From positions 1 through 64,000 of the forward strand of contig NZ_SACL01000008.1 in NCBI RefSeq assembly GCF_004005855.1: DNA of 64,000 nucleotides, in the 5' to 3' direction. Shown here piece after piece: positions 36,536-56,342 of the stretch (position 1 is the stretch's first letter; every line of letters begins with the position of its first letter). Origin of the DNA: Rhodovarius crocodyli (GTDB taxonomy: Bacteria; Pseudomonadota; Alphaproteobacteria; Acetobacterales; Acetobacteraceae). The position numbers and the translations under genes were made by a program. The notes under the pieces were generated by a model. It saw only the letters and a list, made by a program, of their open reading frames with translations, was not told the DNA's origin and did not search any database.

Positions 36536-36925
36536 TTACGCGGCCTCCTGCTTGACCGCCTGCTCGGCGACCACGATCTTCAGATGGCTGAACCACTTCT
36601 CCACAGTCGACGCACGGCCGCGGCCGCGCGCGTGGAAGCGCTTCATCACCATCGCCCGGCCGACCTCGGCGCGGGCCACCACCAGACGGTCAACGTCCAG
36701 CTGGTGGTTGTTTTCCGCGTTCGCGATGGCGCTCTCGAGCGTCTTCTTCACGGTCTGCGCGATGCGGCGCTTGCTGAAGGTCAGCGTGGCGACGGCATTC
36801 TGCGCGGGCAGGCCGCGGATCATCTGCGCCACCAGGTTCAGCTTGCGAGGGCTGACCCGGATGTTGCGGGTGATCGCTTCCGCCTCGTTGTCGGGGAGAC
36901 CCCGGGGATGCTGCGGCTTGCTCAT
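36536..36925 (-). CDS. rplV: 50S ribosomal protein L22
   Basis: 129 residues from ATG 36925; [20 protein letters not shown] and the long loop [13 protein letters not shown] that lines the exit tunnel (macrolide region). Three bases before rpsC. Confidence 0.96.
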   Translation of the reverse strand: MSKPQHPRGLPDNEAEAITRNIRVSPRKLNLVAQMIRGLPAQNAVATLTFSKRRIAQTVKKTLESAIANAENNHQLDVDRLVVARAEVGRAMVMKRFHARGRGRASTVEKWFSHLKIVVAEQAVKQEAA

Positions 36926-36926
36926 T

Positions 36927-37205
36927 TTAGCCCCGCTTCGCCTTCTTGTCCGCCGAGTGCCCACCGAAGGTACGGGTGGGCGAGAACTCGCCGAACTTGT
37001 GTCCGACCATGTTCTCGGTCACCTGCACCGGCAGGAACTTCTTGCCGTTGTAGACACCGAAGGTGAGACCGACGAACTGCGGCAGCACCGTGCTGCGACG
37101 CGTCCAGATGCGAATCACCTCGTTGCGGGTGGAGGCCCGGGCGGCCTCCGCCTTCTTCAGCAGGTAGCCGTCGACAAACGGCCCCTTCCATACGCTGCGC
37201 GGCAT
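36927..37205 (-). CDS. rpsS: 30S ribosomal protein S19
   Basis: 92 residues; [18 protein letters not shown] and the end [20 protein letters not shown]. Head protein near the decoding site, one base before rplV. Confidence 0.97.
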   Translation of the reverse strand: MPRSVWKGPFVDGYLLKKAEAARASTRNEVIRIWTRRSTVLPQFVGLTFGVYNGKKFLPVQVTENMVGHKFGEFSPTRTFGGHSADKKAKRG

Positions 37206-37210
37206 CGCCC

Positions 37211-38044
37211 TCAGCCCTTCGTCGCGTTGCGGCGGCGAACAATGAGCCCGTCGGTCCGCTTGTTGTTACGGGTCTTCGCACCCTTGGTCGGCTTGCCCCA
37301 CGGGGTAACCGGGTGACGGCCACCAGAGGTACGGCCCTCACCACCACCATGCGGGTGGTCGACGGGGTTCATGGTCACGCCGCGGTTGTGCGGGCGGAAG
37401 CCCATCCAACGCTTACGGCCGGCCTTGCCGATCTGCTGGTTGCTGTTGTCCGGGTTGGACACCGCACCGATGCTGGCCATGCACTCGCCACGCACCAGGC
37501 GCAGCTCACCGGAGGAGAGCTTCAGCTGGGCGAAACCGCTGTCCTTGCCCACGAGCTGGGCGAAGGTGCCGGCAGAGCGCACGAGCTTCGCACCCGCACC
37601 GGGCTTCAGCTCGATGTTGTGCACGATCGTGCCCACGGGGATGTTGCCCAGCGGCGCGGCATTGCCCGGCTTGATGTCCACGCGCTCGTCGGCGATGACG
37701 ACGTCACCCACCTTCAGGCGCTGCGGCGCGATGATGTAGGACAGCTCACCGTCGGCGTACTTCACCAGTGCGATGAAGGACGTGCGGTTCGGGTCATACT
37801 CCAGACGCTCAACCGTCGCGGACACGCCGAACTTGCGGCGCTTGAAGTCCACCACGCGGTAGGCCTGCTTGTGCCCGCCGCCACGGAACCGCACCACGGT
37901 GCGACCCGTGTTGTTGCGGCCACCGTGGCTGTGCTGGCCCTCGGTGAGCGTCTTGACCGGCTTGCCCTTGTAGAGCTCAGCCCGGCTGATCAGAACCGTG
38001 CCGCGGAGGCTCGGCGTGACCGGATTAAAATGCTTCAACGCCAT
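37211..38044 (-). CDS. rplB: 50S ribosomal protein L2
   Basis: 277 residues. [19 protein letters not shown] and the conserved C-terminus [20 protein letters not shown] with the catalytic-region His. Needed for subunit joining and peptidyl transfer. Confidence 0.98.
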   Translation of the reverse strand: MALKHFNPVTPSLRGTVLISRAELYKGKPVKTLTEGQHSHGGRNNTGRTVVRFRGGGHKQAYRVVDFKRRKFGVSATVERLEYDPNRTSFIALVKYADGELSYIIAPQRLKVGDVVIADERVDIKPGNAAPLGNIPVGTIVHNIELKPGAGAKLVRSAGTFAQLVGKDSGFAQLKLSSGELRLVRGECMASIGAVSNPDNSNQQIGKAGRKRWMGFRPHNRGVTMNPVDHPHGGGEGRTSGGRHPVTPWGKPTKGAKTRNNKRTDGLIVRRRNATKG

Positions 38045-38048
38045 GGTT

Positions 38049-38381
38049 TTACGCCAGTCCCGTGGTCAGGTCGATGCTCTGGCCTTCGGCCAGGGACACC
38101 ACAGCCTTCTTCCAGTCGGAACGCTGGCCGGGGCGACCCTTGAAGCGCTTCGACTTGCCCTTGACGACGATCGTGTTCACCGCGGTGACGGACACGCCGA
38201 ACAGGCCTTCGACAGCCTGCTTGATCGAGCGCTTGTCAGCGTCCATCGCGACCTTGAACACCACCTGGTTCTTCTCGGAGAGGGCCGTGGCCTTCTCCGT
38301 GATCACCGGGGCGAGGATCGTCAGGTACTGCTTCTCCCGCGACAGCGGCGCGGGGGCTGCAGGCTTGGAGACGGTGCTCAT
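38049..38381 (-). CDS. rplW: 50S ribosomal protein L23
   Basis: 110 residues; about 18 residues precede the core ([20 protein letters not shown]). Docking site of trigger factor and SRP. The ATG overlaps the rplD stop by 4 bp. Confidence 0.96.
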   Translation of the reverse strand: MSTVSKPAAPAPLSREKQYLTILAPVITEKATALSEKNQVVFKVAMDADKRSIKQAVEGLFGVSVTAVNTIVVKGKSKRFKGRPGQRSDWKKAVVSLAEGQSIDLTTGLA

Positions 38382-38992
38382 GCCAGGCGCTCCTTCAGGG
38401 CTTCAACGCCGGCGCGCGTCACGGCCAGAACATCGTGCTTCAGAATGTCATAGACATTCGCGCCGATGGTCGGCAGGGCCTGCATGCCGGGGATGTTGCG
38501 CAGGGCGCGGTCGAACTCGGGGTTCACCGCGGCGTCCACCACGAGAGCGGACTTCCAGCCCAGGGCCTTCGCCTTCTTCGCCATTTCGGCGGTCTTGGCG
38601 ATGGCACCGGCCTCGTCCAGCACCACGAGCTTGCCTTCGGCCTGCTTCTGGCTGAGCGCGGAGATGAGGCCGAGACGGCGCACCTTCTTGTTCAGCGAGT
38701 AGCCGTGGTCGCGCACCACCGGACCGTGGACGACGCCACCGGTGCGGTACTGCGGAGCGCGCAGCGAGCCCTGACGGGCGTTACCCGTGCCCTTCTGCTT
38801 GTAGGGCTTCTTGGTGGTCCCGGAGACCTCGCCCATGCCCTTGGCCTTGTGGGTGCCGGCACGGCGCTTGGCCAGCTGCCAGTGCACCACGCGCGCCAGG
38901 ATGTCGGCGCGCGGAGCGGCTGCGAACAGCTCGTCCGGCAGTTCGATCTCGCCCGCGGGGGCGTTGTCGAGGGTGATGACCTTCACTTGCAT
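38378..38992 (-). CDS. rplD: 50S ribosomal protein L4
   Basis: 204 residues; [30 protein letters not shown] (in outline) is the tunnel loop. In E. coli L4 also represses the S10 operon; whether that holds here is not visible. Tight overlap with rplW. Confidence 0.97.
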   Translation of the reverse strand: MQVKVITLDNAPAGEIELPDELFAAAPRADILARVVHWQLAKRRAGTHKAKGMGEVSGTTKKPYKQKGTGNARQGSLRAPQYRTGGVVHGPVVRDHGYSLNKKVRRLGLISALSQKQAEGKLVVLDEAGAIAKTAEMAKKAKALGWKSALVVDAAVNPEFDRALRNIPGMQALPTIGANVYDILKHDVLAVTRAGVEALKERLA

Positions 38993-39002
38993 CGTCGTAT
39001 CC

Positions 39003-39686
39003 TCAGGCCACCGCCGCCGGGTAGGGCGCCTCGGCCGGACGGGCGCGCTTCACAGCGTCGCTCACCAGCACGTAGCCACCCTTGGCGCCCGGAATGGCAC
39101 CCTTGATGAGCAGAAGGCCCTTCTCCGCGTCCACGCCAGCAACCGTCAGGTTCTGGGTGGTCACACGCTCGACACCGAGGTGACCGGCCATCTTCTTGTT
39201 CTTGAAGGTCTTGCCCGGATCCTGACGGTTACCGGTCGAACCATGCGAACGATGGCTGATGGACACGCCGTGCGTCGCTTCCAGGCCCGAGAAGTTCCAG
39301 CGCTTCATGGCGCCGGCAAAGCTCTTGCCCTTGGTGATGCCGACAACGTCCACGCGCTGCCCGGAGACGAAGTGCGCCGCGGTCAGCTTCGTGCCCGCCG
39401 CCACCAGCGCATCGCTGGCCACGCGGAATTCCACGAGCTTCATCGGCGCCTCGGCACCAGCCTTGGCGAAGTGGCCCTTGTTGGGCTTGGAGACGTTCTT
39501 CGGCTTGGCGTTGCCGATGCCCAACTGCAGGGCCTCGTAGCCATCCGTCTCGGCCGTGCGCTGCGCGATGACGCGGACGTCATCAACGTGCAGGACCGTG
39601 ACGGGCACCGTCGTGCCGTCTTCCTGGAAAAGCCGGGTCATCCCCAGCTTGCGGGCGATCAGCCCAGTTCGGCCGTAGTGGGCCAT
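39003..39686 (-). CDS. rplC: 50S ribosomal protein L3
   Basis: 227 residues from ATG 39686; [19 protein letters not shown] and [20 protein letters not shown]. Early assembly protein near the peptidyl transferase centre. Confidence 0.97.
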   Translation of the reverse strand: MAHYGRTGLIARKLGMTRLFQEDGTTVPVTVLHVDDVRVIAQRTAETDGYEALQLGIGNAKPKNVSKPNKGHFAKAGAEAPMKLVEFRVASDALVAAGTKLTAAHFVSGQRVDVVGITKGKSFAGAMKRWNFSGLEATHGVSISHRSHGSTGNRQDPGKTFKNKKMAGHLGVERVTTQNLTVAGVDAEKGLLLIKGAIPGAKGGYVLVSDAVKRARPAEAPYPAAVA

Positions 39687-39699
39687 GGCGTCTCGTCCC

Positions 39700-40008
39700 T
39701 CAGATCTTGATCTCGACGTCCACACCGGAGGCCAGGTCGAGCTTCATCAGCGCGTCCACGGTCTGCGGGGTGGGGTCGACGATGTCCAGAAGACGGCGAT
39801 GAGTCCGGATCTCGAACTGTTCGCGGCTCTTCTTGTCCACGTGCGGAGAACGGTTCACGGTGAACCGCTCGATCTGCGTGGGCAGCGGGATGGGCCCGCG
39901 CACCTGCGCACCGGTCCGCTTCGCGGTGTTCACGATCTCCCGCGTGCTGCCATCCAGCACGCGGTGATCGAACGCCTTGAGGCGAATGCGGATATTCTGG
40001 CTGTCCAT
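39700..40008 (-). CDS. rpsJ: 30S ribosomal protein S10
   Basis: 102 residues from ATG 40008; [20 protein letters not shown] and [15 protein letters not shown]. Also the NusE partner in antitermination. It follows tuf by only 13 bp, so the S10 operon is joined to the str operon. Confidence 0.97.
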   Translation of the reverse strand: MDSQNIRIRLKAFDHRVLDGSTREIVNTAKRTGAQVRGPIPLPTQIERFTVNRSPHVDKKSREQFEIRTHRRLLDIVDPTPQTVDALMKLDLASGVDVEIKI

Positions 40009-40021
40009 TTGCGTCGTGGCC

Positions 40022-41209
<1,188 letters not shown>

Positions 41210-41235
41210 CGTTCTGTTCCGTCAGCTCTCGTGTC

Positions 41236-41712
41236 TTACCAGCGATAGTGGCTGAAGGCCTTGTTCGCCTCCGCCATCCGGTGCGTGTCTTCGCGCTTCT
41301 TCACGGCCGTGCCGCGGTTGTTCGCCGCGTCCAGCAGTTCCGCCGAGAGGCGCTCTTCCATCGTGTTCTCGCCACGCTTCCGGGCGCTGTCGATGATCCA
41401 GCGGATGGCCAGAGCCTGGCGGCGATCCGTGCGGACTTCGACGGGAACCTGGTAAGTGGCACCACCGACGCGGCGCGAACGCACTTCGACGGCAGGCTTC
41501 ACGTTATCCAGCGCCTCATGGAACAGGCGCAGCGGATCGGCGTTCTGGCCGAGACGCTTCTTGATACCGTCGAGGGCGCTGTACACGATCCCTTCGGCGG
41601 TGGACTTCTTACCGTCATACATCAGCACGTTCATGAAACGGCTGAGGACGATATCACCGAACTTCGGGTCCGGCAGAACTTCGCGCTTCTCGGCGCTATG
41701 GCGACGCGACAT
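41236..41712 (-). CDS. rpsG: 30S ribosomal protein S7
   Basis: 158 residues; [39 protein letters not shown] and the C-terminal AFSHYRW. Initiator of head assembly; in E. coli it represses the str operon. Confidence 0.98.
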   Translation of the reverse strand: MSRRHSAEKREVLPDPKFGDIVLSRFMNVLMYDGKKSTAEGIVYSALDGIKKRLGQNADPLRLFHEALDNVKPAVEVRSRRVGGATYQVPVEVRTDRRQALAIRWIIDSARKRGENTMEERLSAELLDAANNRGTAVKKREDTHRMAEANKAFSHYRW

Positions 41713-41724
41713 CGCTGGAACTCC

Positions 41725-42096
41725 TTACTTCGGCCGCTTGGCGCCGTACAGCGAACGCCGCTTGCGACGCTTCGGCAGGCCCTGCGTGTCGAGCACGCCG
41801 CGGAGGATGTGGTAACGGACGCCCGGAAGGTCCTTCACGCGGCCGCCGCGGATCAGCACCACGGAGTGTTCCTGAAGGTTGTGGCCCTCGCCGGGGATGT
41901 AGCTCACCACCTCGAAGCCATTGGTCAGGCGCACCTTCGCGACCTTACGAAGAGCCGAGTTCGGCTTCTTCGGCGTCGTGGTGTAAACGCGCGTGCACAC
42001 GCCGCGCTTCTGCGGGCAGCCCTGCAGCGCGGGAACCTTGTTCCGGCTGGCGCGGGGCTCTCGCGAACCCGCGATGAGCTGGTTGATCGTCGGCAT
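41725..42096 (-). CDS. rpsL: 30S ribosomal protein S12
   Basis: 123 residues; [35 protein letters not shown] and [14 protein letters not shown]. Both lysines that are changed in streptomycin-resistant mutants are wild type. First gene of the str operon. Confidence 0.98.
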   Translation of the reverse strand: MPTINQLIAGSREPRASRNKVPALQGCPQKRGVCTRVYTTTPKKPNSALRKVAKVRLTNGFEVVSYIPGEGHNLQEHSVVLIRGGRVKDLPGVRYHILRGVLDTQGLPKRRKRRSLYGAKRPK

Positions 42097-42278
42097 GACG
42101 CCCCTTCAGGTCTCCAGAAAGCCGATCACCCCGCCCGGTCGCGCTTCTGCGCACCCAGCGGGGCATTCGACCCGCTACCGGCCTCAGCCCCCCAACCATC
42201 GGGAGGCGGCGCCGGCAGCGCAGCGATTGAAAAACACCCCGGGCCCAAATCTTTCGATCCAGCCCGGCCGAGGGCCGC

Positions 42279-42307
42279 TAACTACGGGCACCGGGCCCAT
42301 GAGTCAA
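42279..42307 (-). promoter_or_regulatory. Putative str-operon promoter
   Basis: Minus-strand TTGACT (42307-42302), 17-bp spacer, TAGTTA (42284-42279), directly after the rpoC terminator. It gives a leader of about 175 nt before rpsL. The rest of the 311-bp gap (42097-42407) holds no gene. Confidence 0.6.
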
Positions 42308-42321
42308 GCGAAGCCTCCTCA

Positions 42322-42370
42322 TAAAACGGAATGGGGCGGTGCAGCCTTTGCAATGCTGCACCGCCCCATT
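42322..42370 (-). terminator. Terminator of rplKAJL-rpoBC operon
   Basis: Perfect 16-bp stem (42330-42345 with 42355-42370), 9-nt loop, then CCGTTTTAT on the minus strand. It starts 38 bp after the rpoC stop. The U run is short, so some readthrough into the str operon is possible. Confidence 0.8.
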
Positions 42371-42407
42371 GAAAATACACGGGAAAAAGGGGCCGGAGCC
42401 CCTCCCC

Positions 42408-46676
<4,269 letters not shown>

Positions 46677-46736
46677 GGCGCTCTCAGCTCCATCCTGCCC
46701 TGGGGAACAACCCGGGGCGGTGAAAAGGGTAGTCGC

Positions 46737-46761
46737 GGCCGGCGCATCCGATGCGCCGGCC
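46737..46761 (-). promoter_or_regulatory. Hairpin between rpoB and rpoC
   Basis: Perfect 11-bp inverted repeat (46737-46747 with 46751-46761), 3-nt loop, 10 bp after the rpoB stop. No T run directly after it. Likely an mRNA stability or processing element. Confidence 0.5.
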
Positions 46762-46770
46762 TGTCAGGAA

Positions 46771-50958
<4,188 letters not shown>

Positions 50959-51085
50959 GCCTGTCCAGCTTCCTCAAATGACCAGCCCGGTAGGGCTGAT
51001 GACCTATCAGGCCCGAAGGCCCCCTGAAACGCAGAGAGGGACGAGGACCCCGTGGTCCTCGCCCGCTCCCCGTAGTAAATACTGC

Positions 51086-51107
51086 GGCCCGGCCCGAAGG
51101 CCGGGCC
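51086..51107 (-). promoter_or_regulatory. Hairpin between rplL and rpoB, likely attenuator
   Basis: 9-bp stem (GGCCCGGCC at 51086-51094, GGCCGGGCC at 51099-51107) closed by a UUCG loop on the minus strand, 6 bp after the rplL stop. In E. coli this gap has a partial terminator that lowers rpoBC relative to rplL; this hairpin is in the matching place, but has only a weak U run. Confidence 0.6.
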
Positions 51108-51113
51108 ACGAGA

Positions 51114-51494
51114 TCACTTGACCTCGACCTTGGCGCCGTTCTCTTCCAGCACCTTCTTGATCTTGTCGGCTTCGTCCTTGGACACCGACTCCTTGATGGT
51201 CTTGGGCGCGCCCTCGACCAGGTCCTTGGCTTCCTTCAGGCCCAGGCCCGTGATGGCGCGGACTTCCTTGATGACGTTGATCTTCTTGTCGCCAGCGTCG
51301 GCCAGGATGACGGTGAACTCGGTCTGCGCTTCGGCAGCCGGGGCGGCAGCGCCACCAGCAGCCGGGGCAGCAGCCACGGCCACGGGAGCGGCGGCGGAAA
51401 CGCCCCACTTCTCTTCGAGCAGCTTGGACAGCTCGGCAGCTTCGAGAACGGTCAGGCTGGACAGCTCGTCCACCAGCTTAACGAGATCGGCCAT
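51114..51494 (-). CDS. rplL: 50S ribosomal protein L7/L12
   Basis: 126 residues from ATG 51494. N-terminal dimer helix ([22 protein letters not shown]), Ala/Pro hinge, and C-terminal factor-binding domain with [20 protein letters not shown]. Several copies form the stalk that recruits GTPase factors. Confidence 0.97.
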   Translation of the reverse strand: MADLVKLVDELSSLTVLEAAELSKLLEEKWGVSAAAPVAVAAAPAAGGAAAPAAEAQTEFTVILADAGDKKINVIKEVRAITGLGLKEAKDLVEGAPKTIKESVSKDEADKIKKVLEENGAKVEVK

Positions 51495-51584
51495 TTTCGT
51501 ATTCCTTGAGATAAGGGCTTGACTTGGTTTTGACAACCCGGCCGGCGAAGATCGCCCTCAACCGGGTGCAAGAGTAGTTCCGGA

Positions 51585-52100
51585 CTATGCGGCGTCCTTG
51601 TCGGCGTAAGCCTTGAACACCCGCGCCAGCTGCCCGCCAGGTGCCTGAAGCACCGAGGCGATGCGAGAAGCCGGGGTCTGGATGAGACCAACCAGCTGCG
51701 CGCGCAGCGTATCCAGCGAAGGCAGTTCGGCGAGGGCCTTGACGCCATCAAGCGTCAGGCTCTGGGTGCCGAGTGCCCCGCCGAGGATCACGAACTTGTC
51801 GTTCCCCTTGGCGAACTCCACGGCCGTCTTCGCCACCGCCACCGGGTCCGCGGACCACGCAAGCGCGGTCGGGCCCTTCAGCAGGGGAGAAATGGCCTGG
51901 AAGCGGGTGCCATCAAGTGCGCGCACGGCCAGGCGGTTCTTCGCGACCTTGTACGTCGCGCCCGCGTCCTTCATCTGGCGCCGCAACTTGTCGACGGCCT
52001 GAACCGTCAGACCGTCATTGCGAGCCACCAGAACGAAGGACGTGTCCGCGAAGATCGCGGCGAGCGACGTAACGAAGTTACGCTTTTCCGTCCTATCCAC
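51585..52100 (-). CDS. rplJ: 50S ribosomal protein L10
   Basis: 171 residues; [23 protein letters not shown] near the start and [23 protein letters not shown] in outline. Anchors L7/L12 on the ribosome; the L10-L7/L12 complex usually represses its own mRNA leader. A 300-bp leader precedes it. Confidence 0.97.
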   Translation of the reverse strand: MDRTEKRNFVTSLAAIFADTSFVLVARNDGLTVQAVDKLRRQMKDAGATYKVAKNRLAVRALDGTRFQAISPLLKGPTALAWSADPVAVAKTAVEFAKGNDKFVILGGALGTQSLTLDGVKALAELPSLDTLRAQLVGLIQTPASRIASVLQAPGGQLARVFKAYADKDAA

Positions 52101-52400
52101 GTGTCGTCTCCGATGGTGGCCGGGGCACCGCGCCGCCTTTCGGCAAACCGCGATGAACCGGCCGGTTCACACGCGGGCCGCGTTGGTTTCCCACCACGGC
52201 CCATGGTTCGCCTGTCTCAGTAAAAGCCGGAACCCAAGCCAAGCCGGCAGTACCGGCATACCTTGGCGCCCCGCCTCCCGCCTGCGGATGGGTGTCCATC
52301 CATCAAGGGGCCATGCCCCGCATGCGTTCTCAGACAGGTTCGGAGGCCGGCGAGCCGGCCCCCTGCTCGGCCACCCTGTTCAGGTGGCACGCATCTTGTT
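52101..52400 (-). promoter_or_regulatory. rplJ leader (probable L10 autoregulation region)
   Basis: 300 bp without a gene between rplA and rplJ. It contains a hairpin with 6-bp stem and CTCG loop (52345-52360), and further short inverted repeats. Position and size match the L10 leader of other bacteria, where L10-L7/L12 binds to shut off translation; the binding kink itself was not identified. No convincing promoter was found. Confidence 0.45.
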
Positions 52401-53099
52401 TCAGGCCGCGCCGATGGTCGACACGTCGACCTTCACGCCAGCGCCCTGGGTGGAGGAGACCGCCACCTTCTTGACGTAGGTGCCCTTGGCACCCGCCGGG
52501 CGGGCCTTCTGGATCGCGTCCACGAAGGACTTCGCGTTCTCGACCAGCTTGGCGGCGTCGAAGGAAGCCTTGCCGATGCCGGCGTGCACGATACCGGCCT
52601 TCTCGGCGCGGAACTCGACCTGGCCGGCCTTGGCCGCCGTCACGGCGCCCTTGACGTCCATGGTCACGGTGCCCAGGCGGGGGTTCGGCATCAGGTTGCG
52701 CGGGCCCAGGATCTTACCCAGACGGCCGACCAGGGCCATCATGTCCGGGGTCGCGATGCAGCGATCGAAGTCGATCTTGCCTTCCTGCACGGCGGCCGCC
52801 AGCTCCTCGGCGCCGACCACGTCGGCACCGGCAGCCTTGGCTTCCTCGGCCTTCGGGCCGCGGGCGAACACGCCCACGCGCACGGTCTTGCCGGTGCCGT
52901 TCGGCAGGCCGACCACGCCGCGCACCATCTGGTCCGCATGGCGGGGGTCGACGCCCAGGTTCATCGAGATCTCGATCGTCTCGTCGAACTTCGCCTTCGC
53001 ATTGGCCTTCACCAGCGCGATCGCCTCATCGAGGCCGTACAGCTTGTTCTCTTCGACAGTGGCCGCCAGGGCCTTCGCGCGCTTCGTCAGCTTCGCCAT
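52401..53099 (-). CDS. rplA: 50S ribosomal protein L1
   Basis: 232 residues; [30 protein letters not shown], and the [11 protein letters not shown] segment. Part of the mobile L1 stalk at the E site, and often a repressor of rplK-rplA translation. Confidence 0.97.
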   Translation of the reverse strand: MAKLTKRAKALAATVEENKLYGLDEAIALVKANAKAKFDETIEISMNLGVDPRHADQMVRGVVGLPNGTGKTVRVGVFARGPKAEEAKAAGADVVGAEELAAAVQEGKIDFDRCIATPDMMALVGRLGKILGPRNLMPNPRLGTVTMDVKGAVTAAKAGQVEFRAEKAGIVHAGIGKASFDAAKLVENAKSFVDAIQKARPAGAKGTYVKKVAVSSTQGAGVKVDVSTIGAA

Positions 53100-53103
53100 G
53101 GTC

Positions 53104-53538
53104 TCAGCCCTCCACCACGGTGACGCCCATGGCGCGGGCGGACCCGGCCAGCTGGCGCACGGCGGACTCGATCGTCGTGCAGTTCATGTCCTTCATCTTC
53201 ACCTTGGCGATTTCCGCCAGCTGAGACTTGGTCACGCGGCCCACATTCGGGCCCTTGCCCGGGGTGGTGCTGCCCTTGTCGATCTTCGCGGCCTTCAGCA
53301 GGAAGTAGGTGTTCGGCGGCGTCTTCGTGACGAAGGAGAAGGTACGGTCGGAGAACGCGGTGATGACGACGGGGGTCGGGGTGCCCGGCTCCATCTGCTG
53401 CGTCGCCGCGTTGAATTCCTTCACGAACTGCATGATGTTCAGGCCGCGCTGACCCAGCGCCGGGCCGACCGGCGGGGACGGATTCGCCTTGCCCGCGGGG
53501 ATCTGCAGCTTGATGTAGCCAATAATCTTTTTGGCCAT
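53104..53538 (-). CDS. rplK: 50S ribosomal protein L11
   Basis: 144 residues; [20 protein letters not shown] and [18 protein letters not shown]. Needed for RelA activation and factor binding. It is the first gene of the cluster: secE and nusG, which normally precede it, are not here. Confidence 0.97.
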   Translation of the reverse strand: MAKKIIGYIKLQIPAGKANPSPPVGPALGQRGLNIMQFVKEFNAATQQMEPGTPTPVVITAFSDRTFSFVTKTPPNTYFLLKAAKIDKGSTTPGKGPNVGRVTKSQLAEIAKVKMKDMNCTTIESAVRQLAGSARAMGVTVVEG

Positions 53539-53689
53539 GATCTATCCTCAACGTAACCCGGGACAAAATCCTCGAGGCCCGCGGTCCATGCGACATGGGC
53601 CAGATCCTGACGGACCCGGCCTCGTCTCCCGCGTTCCCCAGTGAATGCCACTGATGGGGCGCCGGGTGCATTCCCGGCGGGGCGCCGCT

Positions 53690-53718
53690 CTAGACCCTTT
53701 CGGAGGGGCTGTCCACCC
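53690..53718 (-). promoter_or_regulatory. Putative rplK promoter
   Basis: Minus-strand TGGACA (53718-53713), 17-bp spacer, TAGAGC (53695-53690), about 150 bp before rplK. The boxes match the TAGNNN pattern of the other promoters here. The 332-bp gap 53539-53870 holds this promoter and leader, and no gene. Confidence 0.45.
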
Positions 53719-53776
53719 CTGTCGCGTCATGCCGCGTGACGGGAAGCTGGAAATCCGCCCATGATTATCACGGAAT

Positions 53777-53804
53777 CTTTTGCGGCGCACTTTGATCGCA
53801 AAAG
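53777..53804. promoter_or_regulatory. Dyad between rplK and GGDEF-EAL gene, candidate operator
   Basis: CTTTTGCG (53777-53784) and CGCAAAAG (53797-53804), perfect 8-bp arms 12 bp apart, in an AT-rich patch 67 bp before the GGDEF-EAL start. The spacing fits a dimeric regulator; which one is unknown. Confidence 0.4.
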
Positions 53805-53870
53805 GTTTAACTGGGCGCTAGACCCCAGGCCTATACTTCAGGGGCGCCAGCCATAGCCGGAGCCTGCTTC

Positions 53871-56336
53871 ATGAGCCCGCCCGACCCGAGGGACATGTCG
53901 GCCGAGCCAGATGTCGCCCGGTCCAGCCAGCCTGCGGCAAAGCGCGGGCTCGGTGCATGGCTGCCCTCCGTCAGGCTCCGTACCGCCCTGCTGGTCGGCG
54001 GGCTGCTGCCGCCGCTGCTGGCCGCGCTCATGGCCGGCACCCTCAGCGCCGGCTTCGTGCAGCGCAACGCCTTGCAGGAAGCCCGGCTCAACCTCAGCCA
54101 CGATGCCGACGGCGCCGTCGCCCTGCTGCATGACATGGCCGATTCCCTTGCCTTGTACGCGGCGGCCGCGGCCGACCGCAGCTCGATGGGCAGGGCGCTG
54201 GCCGGCGGTGAGGACCAGCCGGCGCTGGAGATGATCGACCGCACCCGGCGCAGCCTGCAGAGCGTGGGCAGCATGATCGAGGAGGTGGAGGCCATCAGGG
54301 TCGATGGCTCCGTGCTGGCCAGCACCATGGGCGATGCCGCCCGCGGGCGCTTCCGCGAGGATCTGATCGGCCCGATGACCACCGCCGGGGAGCCCGACGC
54401 CCAGGCCTTCACGCGCGTCATCGACGACCCCCGCGCGCCGGGCAGCTTCCTGCTGGCGGGCAATGCGCCCGTGATGTCCGACAGCGAGCATGTTGGCTGG
54501 ATTTCCCTGGTACGGCGCGTGAACGCGCAGTTCGTCAGCGACCTGGCCAAGCTGTCCCGCCGTGACCTGCTTCTCGTCTCGTCGGATGGGCTGGTCGCCG
54601 GCACCATCACCGTCAATCCCGATTCGCTGTTCCGCCAGTGGCGCGGCCCGTCCGAGACCGAGGCGCGCCCCATGGTCCTGGCCGGCAACCGCTTCATCAC
54701 GCTCTATCGCCACCTGAACATTCCCGGCAGCGACCTGGGCGTGCTGCTGCTGTGGCCCCAGGCGGATGTGGACCGCCCCGGCAACCTGGCCGTCGGCGCC
54801 ATCGTGCTGTCCGTGCTGTTCGTGCTGTTCCTGGTCATTCCCGCCGTGGCCTTCCTCGGCGCCCGGCTAGCCCGGCGGTTGCACACCCTCAGCGTCATGT
54901 TCACGGAGCTGGGCGAGGGGCGGAAGTCGTCGCAGCTGGCCTCCGGCGACATGCCCATGATCCAGGAGCTGCGGGACCTGCGCAGGGCCACGGAGCTGTT
55001 CCGCGAGAACCTGGCCGAGCGGGAGCGCCTGACGGAGCGCCTCAGCTGGATGGCGAATTTCGACGCGCTGACCCGCCTGCCGAACCGCGCGCTGTTCCAG
55101 GACCGCCTGCAGCAATCCCTGGCGGCCGCCCCGCGGGAGGGCCGCACGATCGCCCTGCTCTGCCTCGATCTCGACCGCTTCAAGGAGGTGAACGACACGC
55201 TGGGCCATGCCGCCGGCGACCAGCTGCTGCGCCGGATCGCGGAGCGGCTCGAGCTCTGCATCCGCTCCGCCGACACCGTGGCCCGGCTGGGCGGCGACGA
55301 GTTCTCCATCCTCATGCCCGGCATCGAGGGCCCGGAGGAAGCCGAGATGCTGGCCCGCCGCGTGATCGGCGCGATCTCCATCCCGGTGGAGCTTGAAGGC
55401 AAGCACGCCGAGGTCGGCGTCTCGATCGGGATCGCCCTGAGTGACGGCAGCCACGCCCCGGCGACGCTGCAGCAGGAAGCGGATGTGGCGCTCTATGCCG
55501 CCAAGGCCGAGGGGCGGCGCACCTGGCGCTTCTTCGAGCCCGCGATGAACGAGGCGCAGCGCCGCCGCCGCGCGCTGGAAGCGGCGCTGCGCGAGGGGCT
55601 TCACCGCAATGAGTTCAGCGTGGTCTACCAGCCCCAGGTCAATCTCTCCTCCGGCCGCCTGACGGGGGCGGAGGCCCTGCTGAGGTGGCAGGATTCGAGC
55701 GGGACGCGCCACTCGCCCGCCGATTTCGTGCCCCTGGCCGAGGATACCGGCCTGATCCTGCCGATCGGCGAGTTCGTGCTGGCCGAAGCCTGCCGCTTCG
55801 GCGCGGTGCGGCCCTCCCTCCTCGTCGCGGTCAACGCCTCGGCGGTGCAGTTGAGGGAGCCGGGCTTCGCCAGGATGGTCGAGCGCACGCTGCAGCAAAC
55901 GGGCATGAGCGCGTCGCGCCTGGAGATCGAGATGACCGAGACGGCGATCCTGCGCGACATGGAGGCGGTGATGTCCAACATCCGCCTGCTGCGGCACATG
56001 GGCGTGCGCATCGCGCTGGACGATTTCGGCACCGGCTTCTCCAGCCTGTCGCATCTGCGCCAGCTGGAATGCGACCGCATCAAGATCGACCGCAGCTTCG
56101 TGAAGGAGGTGGCCGAGCAGCCCCAGGCCCGGGCCATGGTCCGCGCCATGGTCGGCATGGCCAAGGCCGTGGGGGTGGAATTGATCGGCGAGGGTGTGGA
56201 AACCCCTGCCCAGGCCCGCGCCCTGCGCGAGGAAGAATGCGCGGAGGCGCAGGGGTTCCTGTTCGGCGCCCCGGTCAGTGCCGAGGAATTCGACCGCCTG
56301 CGCCTGGACCGCGGAGAGCTGGCCTCGGTCGATTGA
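53871..56336 (+). CDS. Membrane-bound GGDEF-EAL protein (c-di-GMP turnover)
   Basis: 821 residues. A membrane segment near residue 40-65, a periplasmic sensor of about 240 residues (CACHE-like in size, not assignable further), a second membrane segment around 305-330, a HAMP-like linker, then GGDEF (about 395-555) and EAL (about 575-815). The GGDEF motif is intact (474-478) and the inhibitory I-site RxxD (RSAD) stands five residues before it. The EAL domain keeps EAL (601-603), the Asn of VNAS, DDFGTG and GEGVET. It could therefore both make and break c-di-GMP. Divergent from rplK. It may set c-di-GMP for the PilZ synthase at 21.6-23.5 kb, though no link is shown. Confidence 0.9.
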   Translation: MSPPDPRDMSAEPDVARSSQPAAKRGLGAWLPSVRLRTALLVGGLLPPLLAALMAGTLSAGFVQRNALQEARLNLSHDADGAVALLHDMADSLALYAAAAADRSSMGRALAGGEDQPALEMIDRTRRSLQSVGSMIEEVEAIRVDGSVLASTMGDAARGRFREDLIGPMTTAGEPDAQAFTRVIDDPRAPGSFLLAGNAPVMSDSEHVGWISLVRRVNAQFVSDLAKLSRRDLLLVSSDGLVAGTITVNPDSLFRQWRGPSETEARPMVLAGNRFITLYRHLNIPGSDLGVLLLWPQADVDRPGNLAVGAIVLSVLFVLFLVIPAVAFLGARLARRLHTLSVMFTELGEGRKSSQLASGDMPMIQELRDLRRATELFRENLAERERLTERLSWMANFDALTRLPNRALFQDRLQQSLAAAPREGRTIALLCLDLDRFKEVNDTLGHAAGDQLLRRIAERLELCIRSADTVARLGGDEFSILMPGIEGPEEAEMLARRVIGAISIPVELEGKHAEVGVSIGIALSDGSHAPATLQQEADVALYAAKAEGRRTWRFFEPAMNEAQRRRRALEAALREGLHRNEFSVVYQPQVNLSSGRLTGAEALLRWQDSSGTRHSPADFVPLAEDTGLILPIGEFVLAEACRFGAVRPSLLVAVNASAVQLREPGFARMVERTLQQTGMSASRLEIEMTETAILRDMEAVMSNIRLLRHMGVRIALDDFGTGFSSLSHLRQLECDRIKIDRSFVKEVAEQPQARAMVRAMVGMAKAVGVELIGEGVETPAQARALREEECAEAQGFLFGAPVSAEEFDRLRLDRGELASVD

Positions 56337-56342
56337 GGCCGC

